From assembly GCF_011044975.1 (NCBI RefSeq), contig NZ_JAAKZV010000002.1:1-64000 (forward strand): DNA of 64,000 nt, written 5' to 3'. Below, piece after piece: positions 8,859-18,807 of this stretch. Under the pieces are notes generated by a model. The model worked only from the letters and a program-made list of their open reading frames with translations, ran no database searches and had not been told where the DNA came from. The position numbers and the translations under genes are program-made. Source of the stretch: Streptomyces coryli (GTDB lineage: Bacteria > Actinomycetota > Actinomycetes > Streptomycetales > Streptomycetaceae). Position 1 is the stretch's first letter. The number at the start of each line of letters is the position of its first letter.

Positions 8859-8968
8859 GATGTCCTCCTCGGTCCGATGGGTGGGCGTCGGTGGTTCCAG
8901 TACAGGGACCCGTGCCAGGAGAGGGCCACGGCGGCGATCACAGCGGCGTCCAGCAGCACGCCGATCAT
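8819..8968 (-). CDS. small predicted membrane protein, 49 aa
   Basis: ATG 8968 overlaps the TGA of the DUF4389 gene (ATGA), suggesting translational coupling. The product is 49 aa with one hydrophobic stretch (IGVLLDAAVIAAVALSW) and a basic tail rich in Pro/Arg. Its last 40 bases overlap the start of the HAD gene in another frame. No family recognised. Gene reality rests on position and composition only. Confidence 0.4.
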   Translation of the reverse strand: MIGVLLDAAVIAAVALSWHGSLYWNHRRPPIGPRRTSWGECTHLSTVAP

Positions 8969-9651
8969 GGCCGTGCCTCCGGTGCGGAACTCACGGTGGA
9001 GGCGGGCTCCGTGCCGCCCAGGTCCAGCCGGAAGGGCGGGTATACGTCGGTCATCAGCGCTACGTACGCCGCCACCCGCAGCACCCACCGGTTCAGCCCC
9101 AGGATCAGCTCGAACATGCCGCCTGGGTAGCGGTCGCGGAACAGCAGCGAGATCCCGGCGAAGAACGCCAGCAGGCCGATCAGTCCGCCGCCCCACCATC
9201 CGGTGTACTGGAAGCCGCCGAGGAAGAGCCCGACGACGAGGTAGTGCGGAATGGCCAGCAGCCACCACTTCACCAGCACCAGGCCGCGGGAAAGCTGCTC
9301 CGGATACGCGATGTCGAGCCGGGCCGGATAGTCCGGCTCCGCACCCAGGCTGAAGGGCGGGTACCGGTCGGTGCCCAGGGCGCCGTACGTGTAGTACGCC
9401 ACCCGCCAGCTCCAGCGCAGCACGCCGAGGCTGAAGTCGAAGAGCGCCCGCGGATACCGGCCGGTGAACAGAATCGCGAAGAACGCGCCGACGCTGACTC
9501 CGAAGAAGGCGATCCACAGGAAGAACAGCACGACGTAGTGCGGAATGACGAGTATCCACTTCACCAGCCACAGCCAGCGCGAGAGCGGCTTTTCCAGCGC
9601 CGCCTCCACCCGGACCGGCCGCGGCGCACCCGCCGCAGAGATCGTAGTCAT
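8965..9651 (-). CDS. DUF4389 integral membrane protein
   Basis: 228 aa. Two tandem copies of one unit are visible: VKWILVIPHYVVLFFLW … RYPRALFDFSLGVLRW … DRYPPF, and VKWWLLAIPHYLVVGLF … RYPGGMFELILGLNRW … DVYPPF. Each has two hydrophobic segments, giving about four membrane spans. This duplicated pattern is typical of DUF4389 proteins, whose function is unknown. It sits 21 bp after the flavodoxin-domain gene and overlaps the small ORF that follows, in a probable operon whose promoter region carries a GGACC-N4-GGCCC repeat. Confidence 0.82.
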   Translation of the reverse strand: MTTISAAGAPRPVRVEAALEKPLSRWLWLVKWILVIPHYVVLFFLWIAFFGVSVGAFFAILFTGRYPRALFDFSLGVLRWSWRVAYYTYGALGTDRYPPFSLGAEPDYPARLDIAYPEQLSRGLVLVKWWLLAIPHYLVVGLFLGGFQYTGWWGGGLIGLLAFFAGISLLFRDRYPGGMFELILGLNRWVLRVAAYVALMTDVYPPFRLDLGGTEPASTVSSAPEARP

Positions 9652-9672
9652 GAGGTCAGCTCCTTTTCGTCA

Positions 9673-10185
9673 TCACGTCTGCGGAACGAGCTCCACGGCG
9701 ATCCCGGCGGCCCAGGAATCGATCGCGTCCCAGTCGCGGAAGTCCCCGTACCGGCCGCCCATCAGGCGAAACCCCACGCGGCCCGCGACAGGCAGGTGTT
9801 CGCGACGCAGGACGCCGGACAGCAGCCGGTGCCCGCGTACCGACGGCAGTGCCGTGAGCCCGGCGAGGATGACCGGCTCCTCCTGAGCGGCCATCCGCCG
9901 CCACGGACCGCGCAGGGCGGCCGGCATGCCGGCGCTGAACAGCCACACCGGGCGGGCGGCCAGCAGAGCGCGATTCCGGCGCAGGAATTCCTGTGCCGGG
10001 TCGAGCCAGGCCTGGCCGTGCACCGCGCTGCCGAGCACGAAGGCGGTGTACTCCTCGGCGTTCCCGACGGCCTCCAGCGGCCGTACGTCGCAGCGCAGTC
10101 CGGCCGTGAACAGGTCCGTGCCGATCCGCTCCGCGATCCCGCGGGTCGAGCCGTGCGCTGTCGCGTAACCCACCAGCACGTCCAT
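9673..10185 (-). CDS. flavodoxin-domain protein
   Basis: 170 aa from ATG 10185, with GGAGGT eight bases upstream; the GTG at 10194 falls inside that ribosome site. The N-terminus VLVGYATAHGSTRGIA is the FMN phosphate-binding loop, and VLGSAVHGQAWL and VWLFSAGM follow the HemG/flavodoxin pattern. A C-terminal GGRYGDFRDWDAID block is shared with the second flavodoxin-domain gene at 21978. Probably a soluble FMN electron carrier or oxidase; partner unknown. First gene of the operon running to the HAD gene. Confidence 0.8.
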   Translation of the reverse strand: MDVLVGYATAHGSTRGIAERIGTDLFTAGLRCDVRPLEAVGNAEEYTAFVLGSAVHGQAWLDPAQEFLRRNRALLAARPVWLFSAGMPAALRGPWRRMAAQEEPVILAGLTALPSVRGHRLLSGVLRREHLPVAGRVGFRLMGGRYGDFRDWDAIDSWAAGIAVELVPQT

Positions 10186-10271
10186 GGAGGTCACCTCCGG
10201 GTCGGAACCCTTATATGTCCAGCGAACGCCCGGTCCCGGCCGGGCAACAGGGTCTGCTCGTCCACGTCCGA

Positions 10272-10285
10272 GGACCGGTCGGCCC
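10272..10285. promoter_or_regulatory. candidate DevR-type operator upstream of the flavodoxin-DUF4389-HAD operon
   Basis: GGACC-GGTC-GGCCC, one mismatch from the window consensus GGGCC-N4-GGCCC, 87 bp upstream of the flavodoxin start. Confidence 0.5.
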
Positions 10286-10329
10286 CCGAGAAGCGGTAGC
10301 GAGTACGGCGCCCATGTGCCCAGCCCGCC

Positions 10330-11196
10330 TCAGGGCCGGTCGGGGCAGCCCGAGCCGGCCGGCTCCGGCACGATGAGCACCGGGCAGTGGGCGCGCGTCA
10401 GCAGTGCCTGCACGGCCGGGGTCAGCCGGCCGCGGGGCAGGCTCCGCCGGCGCCGGGCCGTAATGACGGCTACATGGCAGCCCACGGTGGCGTCGACCAG
10501 CGTGCGCGACGACACGGCCTGCGCCGCGTGCAGCCGCTCGTCCGCACGGGACCCCGTGCGCGACCGAGCGCCGGTGCCGGCGGCGGCTGCGGGCTCGGCA
10601 GGCGGCGTGGCCGGCTGGGGGGAGGGCGGATCGGGGAAAGCCGGCAGATACGCGGGGGAGTTGACGACCCGTAGTGCGCGACGGCCGCGGGTCATCTCCT
10701 GGAAGGCATACGTCGCAGCGCCCGCGTCGCCGTCGCTCTCCACCACCAGCAGCACCTCGCCGCCCGAAGCCCCCGCGGACCCCGGCGCCACCGGCGCCCG
10801 GCCTCCGCGTACGACGAGCAGCGGACCTTGTACGCGCCTGGCCAACCGCCTCCCGACCGAGCCGACAAGCAGCCCGGGGACGCCGCCGCGACCGCGGTTG
10901 CCGACGACGGTGAGCGCCGCGTCCCGCCCGCGCCGCAGCAGCGCCAGGACGGGGTCGACCTGCATGACCGACGCGATGATCTCCAGGGTGGGGCTGCGGC
11001 CGTGCACCCGGGCCACGGCGGAGGCCAGGACCGGCACCGCCTCCTCCGCGTCGTGGACCGCACAAACGATCTCCAGCGCGGCTCCGATGGCCAGCGCCTC
11101 CGCCGCGGCGCGGTCCAGCGCCCGCACTGCCCCGACCGAACCGTCGATACCGACGACGACCCGCAGACGCTCCACCGACCCCATCGACCCCACCAT
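10330..11196 (-). CDS. universal stress protein, two UspA domains (second one divergent)
   Basis: About 288 aa from ATG 11196; starts at 11223 and 11184 are also possible. Domain 1 opens with VVVGIDGSVGAVRALD and ends with the ATP-binding loop GNRGRGGVPGLLVGS. Domain 2 is interrupted by a Pro/Ala-rich linker (about residues 190-225) and lacks a clear glycine loop, ending AHCPVLIVPEP. Universal stress proteins of this tandem type bind ATP and are induced under hypoxia in actinobacteria. It is divergent from the DevS-type kinase gene, with two operator-like repeats in the shared 187-bp gap. Confidence 0.85.
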   Translation of the reverse strand: MVGSMGSVERLRVVVGIDGSVGAVRALDRAAAEALAIGAALEIVCAVHDAEEAVPVLASAVARVHGRSPTLEIIASVMQVDPVLALLRRGRDAALTVVGNRGRGGVPGLLVGSVGRRLARRVQGPLLVVRGGRAPVAPGSAGASGGEVLLVVESDGDAGAATYAFQEMTRGRRALRVVNSPAYLPAFPDPPSPQPATPPAEPAAAAGTGARSRTGSRADERLHAAQAVSSRTLVDATVGCHVAVITARRRRSLPRGRLTPAVQALLTRAHCPVLIVPEPAGSGCPDRP

Positions 11197-11256
11197 CCCG
11201 CTCCGTTGACCGCTGCTTTGCATCGAGGCTGCGTCCGCGACACCGGGGCGGGCGAG

Positions 11257-11270
11257 GGGCCGCCCGGCTC
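11257..11270. promoter_or_regulatory. candidate DevR-type operator, USP/devS divergent region, site 1
   Basis: GGGCC-GCCC-GGCTC, 61 bp from the USP start and 114 bp from the kinase start. Confidence 0.45.
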
Positions 11271-11298
11271 CGCGCGCAGCCGACCGGCCTGGCGTACG

Positions 11299-11312
11299 GG
11301 ACGGACCGGCCC
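11299..11312. promoter_or_regulatory. candidate DevR-type operator, USP/devS divergent region, site 2
   Basis: GGACG-GACC-GGCCC, 72 bp upstream of the kinase start; the left half is imperfect. Confidence 0.4.
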
Positions 11313-11383
11313 ACCCCGGCGGCCGTTACCTTTGAGTTCCAGCGCGTTAGAGGGCGCTCGTTCGCGGGCGGAGGGGATGGCCG

Positions 11384-13120
11384 ATGACGCATCGTGGGGT
11401 GGAGGGCGCCGGGCAAGTGCCGCGGCTGCAACTGGACGAGCTGCTGGATGAGTTGCAGGCGCGGATCGACGATATGCGGGGCACCAGGGACCGGCTGCAC
11501 AGCCTGCTCGACGCCGTGATGAGCGTTGGCCGCGACCTCGACCTCAGCCAAGTGCTCCAGCGGATCGTGGAAGCGGCGGTGCTGCTGGTCGACGCCGAGT
11601 ACGGGGCCCTGGGGGTGCTCGGCGAGGACCGGCAGCAGCTCTCCCAGTTCCTGCCGATCGGGATGGACGAGGAACAGATCACCGGGATCGGCGATCTCCC
11701 CTGCGGGCGCGGCATTCTGGGCGTGCTGATCAGGCACCCCGAGCCGCTGCGCCTGCGCGAGATCTCCGAGCACCCGGACTCTTACGGCTTTCCCGCCCAC
11801 CACCCGCCGATGCACTCCTTCCTCGGCGCCCCGGTCCGGGTGCGCGACGAGGTCTTCGGGAACATCTACCTGACGGAAAAGCGGGGCGCGAAGGAGTTCG
11901 ACGGCGAGGACCAGGCGGTGCTGGCCACCCTCGCCACCGCCGCCGGCGTGGCGATCGAGAATGCCCGCCTGTACGAGGAGTCGCGCTGGCGGCAGCGCTG
12001 GATGGCGGCGTCGGCGGAGGTGACCAACGCCCTGCTGTCCGGCGCGGACGAGACGGCCGTGCTCGAGCTGATCGTCGAACGGGCCCGGAATCAGCTCGGC
12101 GCGGACCTGGGCGCGGTCTCGCTCCCCAATGACGACGTGGCGGACCTCACCGTGGCGCTGTCGACCGGCACCGGAGCGGAGGCCTACCGGGGAAGCCTGC
12201 TGCCGGTCGACGGTTCGCTGGCCGGACGCGCGTACGACAGCGGCGCACCGGTGCTGAGCGACGACGTGCAGAGTGAACCGTCCCGCGCGGGCCGGGCGCT
12301 GTGGGAGACCGGTATGGCCGCGGCGGTCGCGGTGCCGATGGGCACCGAGGACGGGAAGCGCGGGGTGCTGCTGCTCGCCCGCGCTCCGGGCGAGCCGCCG
12401 TTCACGTCCGAGGAGACGGCGCGGCTGCAGGGCTTCGCCGGGCAGGCGGCGCTGGCGATGGAGCTGTCGGAGCGGCGCAAGGACGCGGAGCAGCTGGCGC
12501 TGTACGCGGACCGCGACCGGATCGCCCGCGATCTGCACGACCTGGCCATCCAGCGGCTGTTCGCGTCCGGGATGACGCTGCAGAGCGCGGTGCGGCTGCA
12601 GAAGACCGCGGAGGGCGAGGAGAAGCTGCTGCGGGTGGTGCGCGACCTCGACGAGACCATCAAGATCATTCGCTCGACCATCTTCGGGCTGCGGGTGCAT
12701 GAGCCGGGCCTCGCCGCGGGCGGGTTGCGGATGCGGATCCTGGAGGCGTGCGAGGCGGCGGCCGGCTCGCTGGGATTCTCCCCGGCGCTGCGTACGGAGG
12801 GGCTGCTGGACGTGAATGTCCCCCGGCACGTCGCCGGCCATGTGGTGGCGGTGCTGGGGGAGGCGCTGACGAACACCGCCCGGCATGCCCGCGCCACCTC
12901 CGCGGATGTGCGCGTGGTGGTCTCGGCCGACGAACTGACGCTGACCGTGACGGACAACGGCGTCGGCATCGCGCCGGGCGGCCGGCGCAGCGGGCTGGCC
13001 AACCTGGCCGAGCGTGCTCAAGAGTTGGGCGGGGAACTGGAAGTGGACACGTCGCCCGGCACCGGCACGCGGCTGGTGTGGCGGGTGCCGGTGGTCCAGG
13101 AGACCGGCACCCCGTCGTGA
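11384..13120 (+). CDS. devS: DevS/DosS-type heme GAF sensor histidine kinase (copy 1)
   Basis: 578 aa. GAF-A (about residues 50-200) carries HHPPM followed by FLGAPVRVRDEVFGN. His140 aligns by position and context with heme ligand His149 of M. tuberculosis DosS, so it likely senses O2/NO/CO or redox state. GAF-B spans about 215-365. A HisKA_3 domain has phospho-acceptor His385 in RDRIARDLHDLAIQRLF. The HATPase domain has EALTNTARHAR and DNGVGI. It is cytoplasmic, with no membrane segment. The likely partner is the DevR regulator encoded convergently 6 bp downstream. A paralogue with near-identical GAF-A lies at 41531. Confidence 0.93.
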   Translation: MTHRGVEGAGQVPRLQLDELLDELQARIDDMRGTRDRLHSLLDAVMSVGRDLDLSQVLQRIVEAAVLLVDAEYGALGVLGEDRQQLSQFLPIGMDEEQITGIGDLPCGRGILGVLIRHPEPLRLREISEHPDSYGFPAHHPPMHSFLGAPVRVRDEVFGNIYLTEKRGAKEFDGEDQAVLATLATAAGVAIENARLYEESRWRQRWMAASAEVTNALLSGADETAVLELIVERARNQLGADLGAVSLPNDDVADLTVALSTGTGAEAYRGSLLPVDGSLAGRAYDSGAPVLSDDVQSEPSRAGRALWETGMAAAVAVPMGTEDGKRGVLLLARAPGEPPFTSEETARLQGFAGQAALAMELSERRKDAEQLALYADRDRIARDLHDLAIQRLFASGMTLQSAVRLQKTAEGEEKLLRVVRDLDETIKIIRSTIFGLRVHEPGLAAGGLRMRILEACEAAAGSLGFSPALRTEGLLDVNVPRHVAGHVVAVLGEALTNTARHARATSADVRVVVSADELTLTVTDNGVGIAPGGRRSGLANLAERAQELGGELEVDTSPGTGTRLVWRVPVVQETGTPS

Positions 13121-13126
13121 CCGTGC

Positions 13127-13846
13127 TCAGTGGTATCGCTCCGTGCGTGCCCGCTCGTCGCCGGAGTGGTGCGGATCCGCCTGGGCGGCCAGCATCGCGG
13201 CCTGGATGCGGCGTTCGACGCCGAGTTTGGACAGCATGCGGGAGATGTGGTTCTTGACCGTCTTCTCCGACAGATAGAGCCGCTTGCCGATCTGCCGGTT
13301 GGTCATTCCTTCCCCGACGAAGACGAGGATCTCGCGTTCGCGCGGGCTGAGCGCGTCCAGCGCTTCGTTCGCCGGCTCCTGCTCGGTGGTGTCGCCGCCC
13401 CGCAGATTCTGCATCAGGCGGGCCGTGGTCGCCGGGTCGAGCATGGAGCTGCCGGCGGCCACGGTGCGTACCGCCGAGACCAGGTCGGTGCCCTGCACCT
13501 CCTTCAGTACGTATCCGGAGGCACCCGCCATGATCGCGTCGAGCAGGGCATCGTCATCGTCGAACGAGGTGAGCATCAGGCAGGCCAGGTCCGGCATCTG
13601 TGAGCGCAGCTCCCGGCAGACCGAGATGCCGTTGCCGTCCGGCAGCCGCACGTCGAGCACGGCGACGTCCGGGCGCAGCGCGGGCCCGCGGACCACCGCC
13701 TGGGCGGCGGTGCCGGCCTCGCCGACGACCGTGAGATCCGGCTCGCCGTCGAGCAGGTCCTGCAGGCCGCGGCGGACCACTTCGTGGTCGTCGAGGAGGA
13801 AGACCCGTATCGGGTTCTGGGGTGAGAACTGCCTTATTTCGGCCAT
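13127..13846 (-). CDS. devR: DevR/DosR-type LuxR-family response regulator
   Basis: 239 aa from ATG 13846, with GGAGG ten bases upstream; longer frames reach past the operator region and are not credible. Receiver domain residues ~12-130: acidic pair LLDDHEVV, phospho-acceptor Asp65 in [13 protein letters not shown], switch Thr in MLTSF, Lys in YVLKEV. LuxR-type helix-turn-helix ~165-225 with [21 protein letters not shown] and [19 protein letters not shown]. The only response regulator in the window, so probably the target of both DevS copies and the protein that binds the recurrent GGGCC-N4-GGCCC repeat. Two such repeats lie upstream of its own start, suggesting autoregulation. OsdR of S. 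coelicolor is the likely family counterpart. Confidence 0.92.
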   Translation of the reverse strand: MAEIRQFSPQNPIRVFLLDDHEVVRRGLQDLLDGEPDLTVVGEAGTAAQAVVRGPALRPDVAVLDVRLPDGNGISVCRELRSQMPDLACLMLTSFDDDDALLDAIMAGASGYVLKEVQGTDLVSAVRTVAAGSSMLDPATTARLMQNLRGGDTTEQEPANEALDALSPREREILVFVGEGMTNRQIGKRLYLSEKTVKNHISRMLSKLGVERRIQAAMLAAQADPHHSGDERARTERYH

Positions 13847-13935
13847 ATGCGAGGTTCCTCCCTGATGGGTCCTGCCCCGGTGCCGTCCGCGTACCCGGCA
13901 CGTCGATGGTGCACCTACCCACCCGTCATCAGTGA

Positions 13936-13949
13936 GGGCCGAACGGATC
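13936..13949. promoter_or_regulatory. candidate DevR-type operator, devR/Rv1733c-like divergent region, site 1
   Basis: GGGCC-GAAC-GGATC, 90 bp upstream of devR. Confidence 0.5.
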
Positions 13950-13966
13950 TGCGGCACCGCTTTCTT

Positions 13967-13980
13967 GGGCCGATTCGCCC
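13967..13980. promoter_or_regulatory. candidate DevR-type operator, devR/Rv1733c-like divergent region, site 2
   Basis: GGGCC-GATT-CGCCC, 92 bp upstream of the Rv1733c-like gene. A third, weaker copy starts at 13989 (GGGCC-TTTG-CGGCT). Confidence 0.5.
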
Positions 13981-14071
13981 TGCCGTCAGGGCCTTTGCGG
14001 CTCTCGAAGGCCCTGGGAGCGCGTGACACGGTGCTGGGATGACCGATCCGTGACAGGCAGGGGGTACGGCG

Positions 14072-14674
14072 ATGAGCCCGAAGGTGACGCGGTTGCTGTG
14101 GCGCTGGCGGCCGAATCCGCTCAAGCGCCGTTCCGACCGCGTGGAGGCGTGGACCGTGCTGCTCACCGGTGTGCTGCTGATCGCCGGCGGCACCGCCGTG
14201 GGCGCGGCCACGGCCTCCTTGGCGCACGGCCGGTTGATCGAGCAGCAGCAGACCCGCCGGCCGACCCAGGCGGTGCTGCTGGAGGCAGCGAAGGCGGAGC
14301 CGGCCCCCGCCGCGGTCGCGGGAGTCGACGCGAGCGGCGGCCGGGGCGACCTGGTCCGGGTCGCGGTGCGCTGGACGGATGCCGGCGGCGTTACGCACCG
14401 TGGCACAGCGCCCGTGACCGCCGGCGGGGCGGTGGGCGAGCAGGCCCGGATCTGGACCGTGGACGACGGCCGGCGCGTCGTGCCCGCCCCGCCCACGTCC
14501 GGGCAGGCCATCGCCCAGGCGATCAGCTTCGGCGTGGTCGCGGCGCTGCTCTTCGGCGTCCTGATGCTGCTGATCCGGTTGAGCGTGCAGCACCGCATCA
14601 ATGAGCGACGGACACTCCTGTGGGAACGGGAGTGGGAGCGCGTCGGACCGCAGTGGAGCCGCAGGCGCACCTGA
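14072..14674 (+). CDS. Rv1733c-like membrane protein
   Basis: 200 aa. A basic N-terminus ([16 protein letters not shown]) leads into membrane helix 1 (about 27-50), then an extracytoplasmic domain with [15 protein letters not shown] and VWTV-like WTVDDG segments. Helix 2 follows (about 145-170) with a basic cytoplasmic tail. This layout matches the Rv1733c family, a conserved DosR-regulon antigen in mycobacteria of unknown function. It is divergent from devR and shares operator-like repeats with it; its 3' end stops 3 bp from convergent hypE. Confidence 0.87.
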   Translation: MSPKVTRLLWRWRPNPLKRRSDRVEAWTVLLTGVLLIAGGTAVGAATASLAHGRLIEQQQTRRPTQAVLLEAAKAEPAPAAVAGVDASGGRGDLVRVAVRWTDAGGVTHRGTAPVTAGGAVGEQARIWTVDDGRRVVPAPPTSGQAIAQAISFGVVAALLFGVLMLLIRLSVQHRINERRTLLWEREWERVGPQWSRRRT

Positions 14675-14677
14675 GGA

Positions 14678-15702
14678 TCAGCAGATCCGGGGGAGTTGCT
14701 CCCCGAGCGGCATGTCGACCATGCGGCGGGCGCCGACCAGGGTGCGCATGACCACGCGGCCGGCCGGGGCGGCCTGGACCTCTCCGATGCGCACCGCGGC
14801 CGCCCCCTCGGGAAGCGAGCGAAGCTCCGTCAGCGCGGACTCCGCCGCGGTCGCGGAGACGCAGGCGAGGAAGCAGCCCTCGTTGGCGACGTGCAGCGGG
14901 TCGAGGCCGAGGATCTCGCAGGCGCCGGCGACCGGGGCGGGCACCGGCACGGCCGCCTCGTCGATCTCGACGGCGACCCGGGAATCGCGGGCGATCTCGT
15001 TGAGGGCTGCCGCCACGCCGCCGCGGGTGGGGTCGCGGAGGGTGTGGACGTGCGCGCCGATCGGGGCCAGGGCGCGTACGAGATGGTGCAGCGGCCGGGA
15101 GTCGGACGCGATGTCGCCCTCGAAGCCGAGCCCTTCGCGGGTGGAGAGCACGGCGGTTCCGTGCAGGCCGATGGGTCCTGACAGCAGCACGACATCGCCG
15201 GGATGCGCCGCGGCGGCCGAGGGGTGCAGGCCGCCGGTGCGATGGCCGATGCCGGTGGTGGTGATGAAGAGCTTGTCGGCGGCGCCGCGGCCGACGACCT
15301 TCGTGTCGCCGGTGATGACCGGCACCCCCGCCTCGCGGGCCGCCTTGCCGAAGGAGTCGAGGACGGCGCGGAGTTCGGCGGTCGGCAGGCCCTCCTCGAT
15401 GATCAGCGTCGCGGCGAGCGCGACCGGCTGCGCGCCGCGCATGGCGAGGTCGTTGACGGTGCCGTGGACGGCGAGGCTGCCGATGTCCCCGCCGGGGAAG
15501 AACAGCGGGCTGACGACGAAGGAGTCGGTGCTCATCAGCAGGTCGGGGTGGCCGGGCAGCAGCGCGGCGTCCTCCAGCGGTCCTTCCGGGCCGCCGAGCG
15601 CGGGCAGCACGAGGGCGTCGAGGAGCTCGGCGGTCAGCCGGCCGCCGGCGCCGTGGCCGAGCAGGATGCGGTCGGTCTCTTCGTACGGGACGGGGCAGGC
15701 GG

Positions 15703-15706
<4 letters not shown>
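14678..15706 (-). CDS. hypE: hydrogenase maturation protein HypE (carbamoyl dehydratase)
   Basis: 342 aa. HypE converts the carbamoyl group received from HypF into a thiocyanate on its own C-terminal cysteine and passes CN to iron on HypCD. The protein ends in the diagnostic PRIC. AIR-synthase-like motifs are present: LGHGAGGRL near the N-terminus, [25 protein letters not shown] and [15 protein letters not shown]. Length is normal (~340). Its start overlaps the hypD stop (ATGA). It closes the 11-gene minus-strand hydrogenase operon. Confidence 0.96.
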
Positions 15707-16796
<1,090 letters not shown>

Positions 16797-16800
<4 letters not shown>

Positions 16801-17468
16801 CGATCCGCGGCCTCCGGCGCGGCGGGGCGGGTGACGTCCCAGCGGATGTCCACGATCCCCTCGACGGACCGGGCGAGCCGGGACGCGACCGGTACGAGGG
16901 AGGTGTTGCGGACGTCGCCGGTGAAGGTGACGATGCCCTCCGCCACCCGGGCCTCGACCGGCGGCGGGTCGCCGGGGAAGAGGACCTCGACGACGTCGCG
17001 GCGTATCTCTTCGGCGAGGTCGTCGTCCGGACGCAGGAAGACCTTCAGCAGGTCGCTGCGGCTGATGATGCCGGCCAGCATGCCCTGGGCATCGATCACC
17101 GGCAGCCGCTTGACCCGCTTCAGCGCCATGGTGCGGGCGGCCTCGGCGAGGATGGCGTCGGCGTGGATGCAGATCGCGGGGGACGTCATCACCTCACCGG
17201 CGGTCACGCCGCCGGCCTTCACCAGGTCGTTCAGGCGCCGCAGTTGCTCGAACCGGGTCGGGTCGCCGTCGCGGAACTCCTCCTTGGGCAGCAGGTCGGC
17301 CTCGGAGACGACGCCGATGACCCGGCCCTCGCCGGCCACCACCGGTACGGCGCTGACCTTCCACTCCTCCAGGGTCCTGACGATCTCCTTGAACTGCGCG
17401 TCCTGCCCGACGGCGATGACGGTGTGGGTCATCACGTCGCTCACAGTGTGGAGGGCGGGCTCGGTCAT
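16797..17468 (-). CDS. CBS-pair plus BON domain protein (copy 1)
   Basis: 223 aa. CBS1 about residues 8-62 ([15 protein letters not shown] … GVVSEADLL), CBS2 about 88-145 ([15 protein letters not shown] … GIISRSDLL), then a BON domain about 150-215 ([14 protein letters not shown]-type strand, here [12 protein letters not shown]). CBS pairs bind adenine nucleotides and BON domains bind lipid or protein surfaces, so an energy-sensing role is plausible. Hrp1 (Rv2626c), a CBS protein, is a strong DosR target in M. tuberculosis. It sits between the hydrogenase large subunit and hypD in the same operon; a paralogue lies at 22516. Confidence 0.88.
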
Positions 17469-17478
17469 GGCGGACTCC

Positions 17479-18807
17479 TCAGGTGCGCTCGACCGTGAGG
17501 TCGAGGAAATGGGTGGAACAGGAGATGCACGGGTCGTGGTTGCGGATGGCGCGCTCGCACAGCGCGGTCAGGGCCGCGTCGCCCGGGTCGCCGGCGTCCA
17601 GTTCCCGCTGCACCAGGCGGCGCAGGTCGAGTTCGATGGCCGCCTGGTTCTGCGCGGTCGGGGGGACGAGGCGGGCGTCGGCGACGGTGCCGTCCGCGGT
17701 GAGCCGGTAGCGGTGGTAGAGCACGCCGCGGGGCGCCTCGGTGGCGCCGTGGCCGGTGCCCGCGCGTGGTGGTACGTCCAGGTGGGCCGCGGCGGGCGGC
17801 TCGTACGCCTCGATGATGCGCAGCGCCTCGTCCACGGCGTACAGCGTCTCCACGGCGCGCACCACGACCGAACGGAAGGGATTGCGGCAGGCCACCCCCT
17901 CCCACGGATCGCCAAGACCGGCCTCGAGTGCGGCGCGGCGGGCAAGCGGGGACAGCCAGCGGCCGCTGAGCGTGTAACGGGCGAGCGGCCCCGTCAGATA
18001 CGGCGAGCCGTCGATCGAGGCGTGCAGGGCGGTGGAGTGCGGGACTTGGTGCTCCACGACCTCGGCCGTGAAGGCGTGCACCGGGAACTGGCGCAGCCGC
18101 TCACCGGCGAGAAGGGTGGGGGTGCCGCCGTCGATGGCGTACCGGCCGGGCTCGGCCAGCGCCAGCAGCGGCACCTCGACCTCCGCCTCCGGAAAGTCGA
18201 AGCCGGCCACCCAGCGGACGGTCTCCCACGCGTCGTCACGGGCGTGCCGCAGCTGTTCGGCGAGCGGCCGCAGCTCGGCCCGCGTGGGCACCCGGTAGAA
18301 GCCGCCGAGGCGGACGTTGACCGGGTGGATGGCGCGGCCGCCGAGCAGTTCCATCAGGGCATTGCCGGCCTGCTTGAGCCGCAGCCCGCGCTCGACCACA
18401 TTCCGGTGCGAGCGGGCGAGTTCGATGGCGCTCGCGGCGCCCAGGAAGTCCGGGGCGTGCAGCAGATAGATGTGCAGGGCGTGGCTCTCGATCCACTCGC
18501 CGCAGTACAGCAGCCTGCGCAGCGCCGCCAGTTGCCCGCCGACCGTGACACCGCAGGCGTCCTCCAGCGCCGCGCAGGCGCTCATCTGGTACGCGACCGG
18601 GCAGATGCCGCACACCCGGGCGGTGATGTCCGGCGGCTCGGTGTGGGCCCGGCCGCGCAGGAACGCCTCGAAGAAGCGCGGCGGTTCATAGATCTGCAGC
18701 CGGGCCTCCTCGACCTTCTGCTCGTGGACGCGCAGGTGCAGCGCCCCCTCTCCCTCGACCCGGGCGAGGGAGCCGACGTGCAGGACGCGGGATCCGCGGT
18801 GGGTCAC
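17479..18807 (-). CDS. [NiFe]-hydrogenase large subunit, group 3b-like
   Basis: 442 aa from GTG 18807, which overlaps the small-subunit stop (GTGA); the longer upstream frame is antisense noise. The Ni-Fe ligands are Cys66 and Cys69 in the L1 motif [11 protein letters not shown] and Cys427 and Cys430 in the L2 motif DPCISCSTH. Cleavage after His433 would remove a 9-residue tail, fitting the maturation protease gene at 28670. In L1 the residue often His in other groups is Tyr. With the S, G and B subunits it should form a soluble NAD(P)-linked heterotetramer like the mycobacterial Mhy/Hyd3 and archaeal sulfhydrogenases. Confidence 0.93.
   Translation of the reverse strand: MTHRGSRVLHVGSLARVEGEGALHLRVHEQKVEEARLQIYEPPRFFEAFLRGRAHTEPPDITARVCGICPVAYQMSACAALEDACGVTVGGQLAALRRLLYCGEWIESHALHIYLLHAPDFLGAASAIELARSHRNVVERGLRLKQAGNALMELLGGRAIHPVNVRLGGFYRVPTRAELRPLAEQLRHARDDAWETVRWVAGFDFPEAEVEVPLLALAEPGRYAIDGGTPTLLAGERLRQFPVHAFTAEVVEHQVPHSTALHASIDGSPYLTGPLARYTLSGRWLSPLARRAALEAGLGDPWEGVACRNPFRSVVVRAVETLYAVDEALRIIEAYEPPAAAHLDVPPRAGTGHGATEAPRGVLYHRYRLTADGTVADARLVPPTAQNQAAIELDLRRLVQRELDAGDPGDAALTALCERAIRNHDPCISCSTHFLDLTVERT

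Noticed and set aside
8698-10299. 533-codon plus-strand frame over the HAD/DUF4389/flavodoxin genes
   Set aside because: Shadow frame rich in Arg, Gln and Pro; the minus-strand genes have motifs and ribosome sites.
10211-13021. 936-codon minus-strand open frame opposite devS copy 1
   Set aside because: Antisense shadow of a kinase with clear domains; composition is Arg/Gln/Gly-rich low complexity typical of high-GC antisense frames. Only its part at 10330-11196 in another frame is real (USP).
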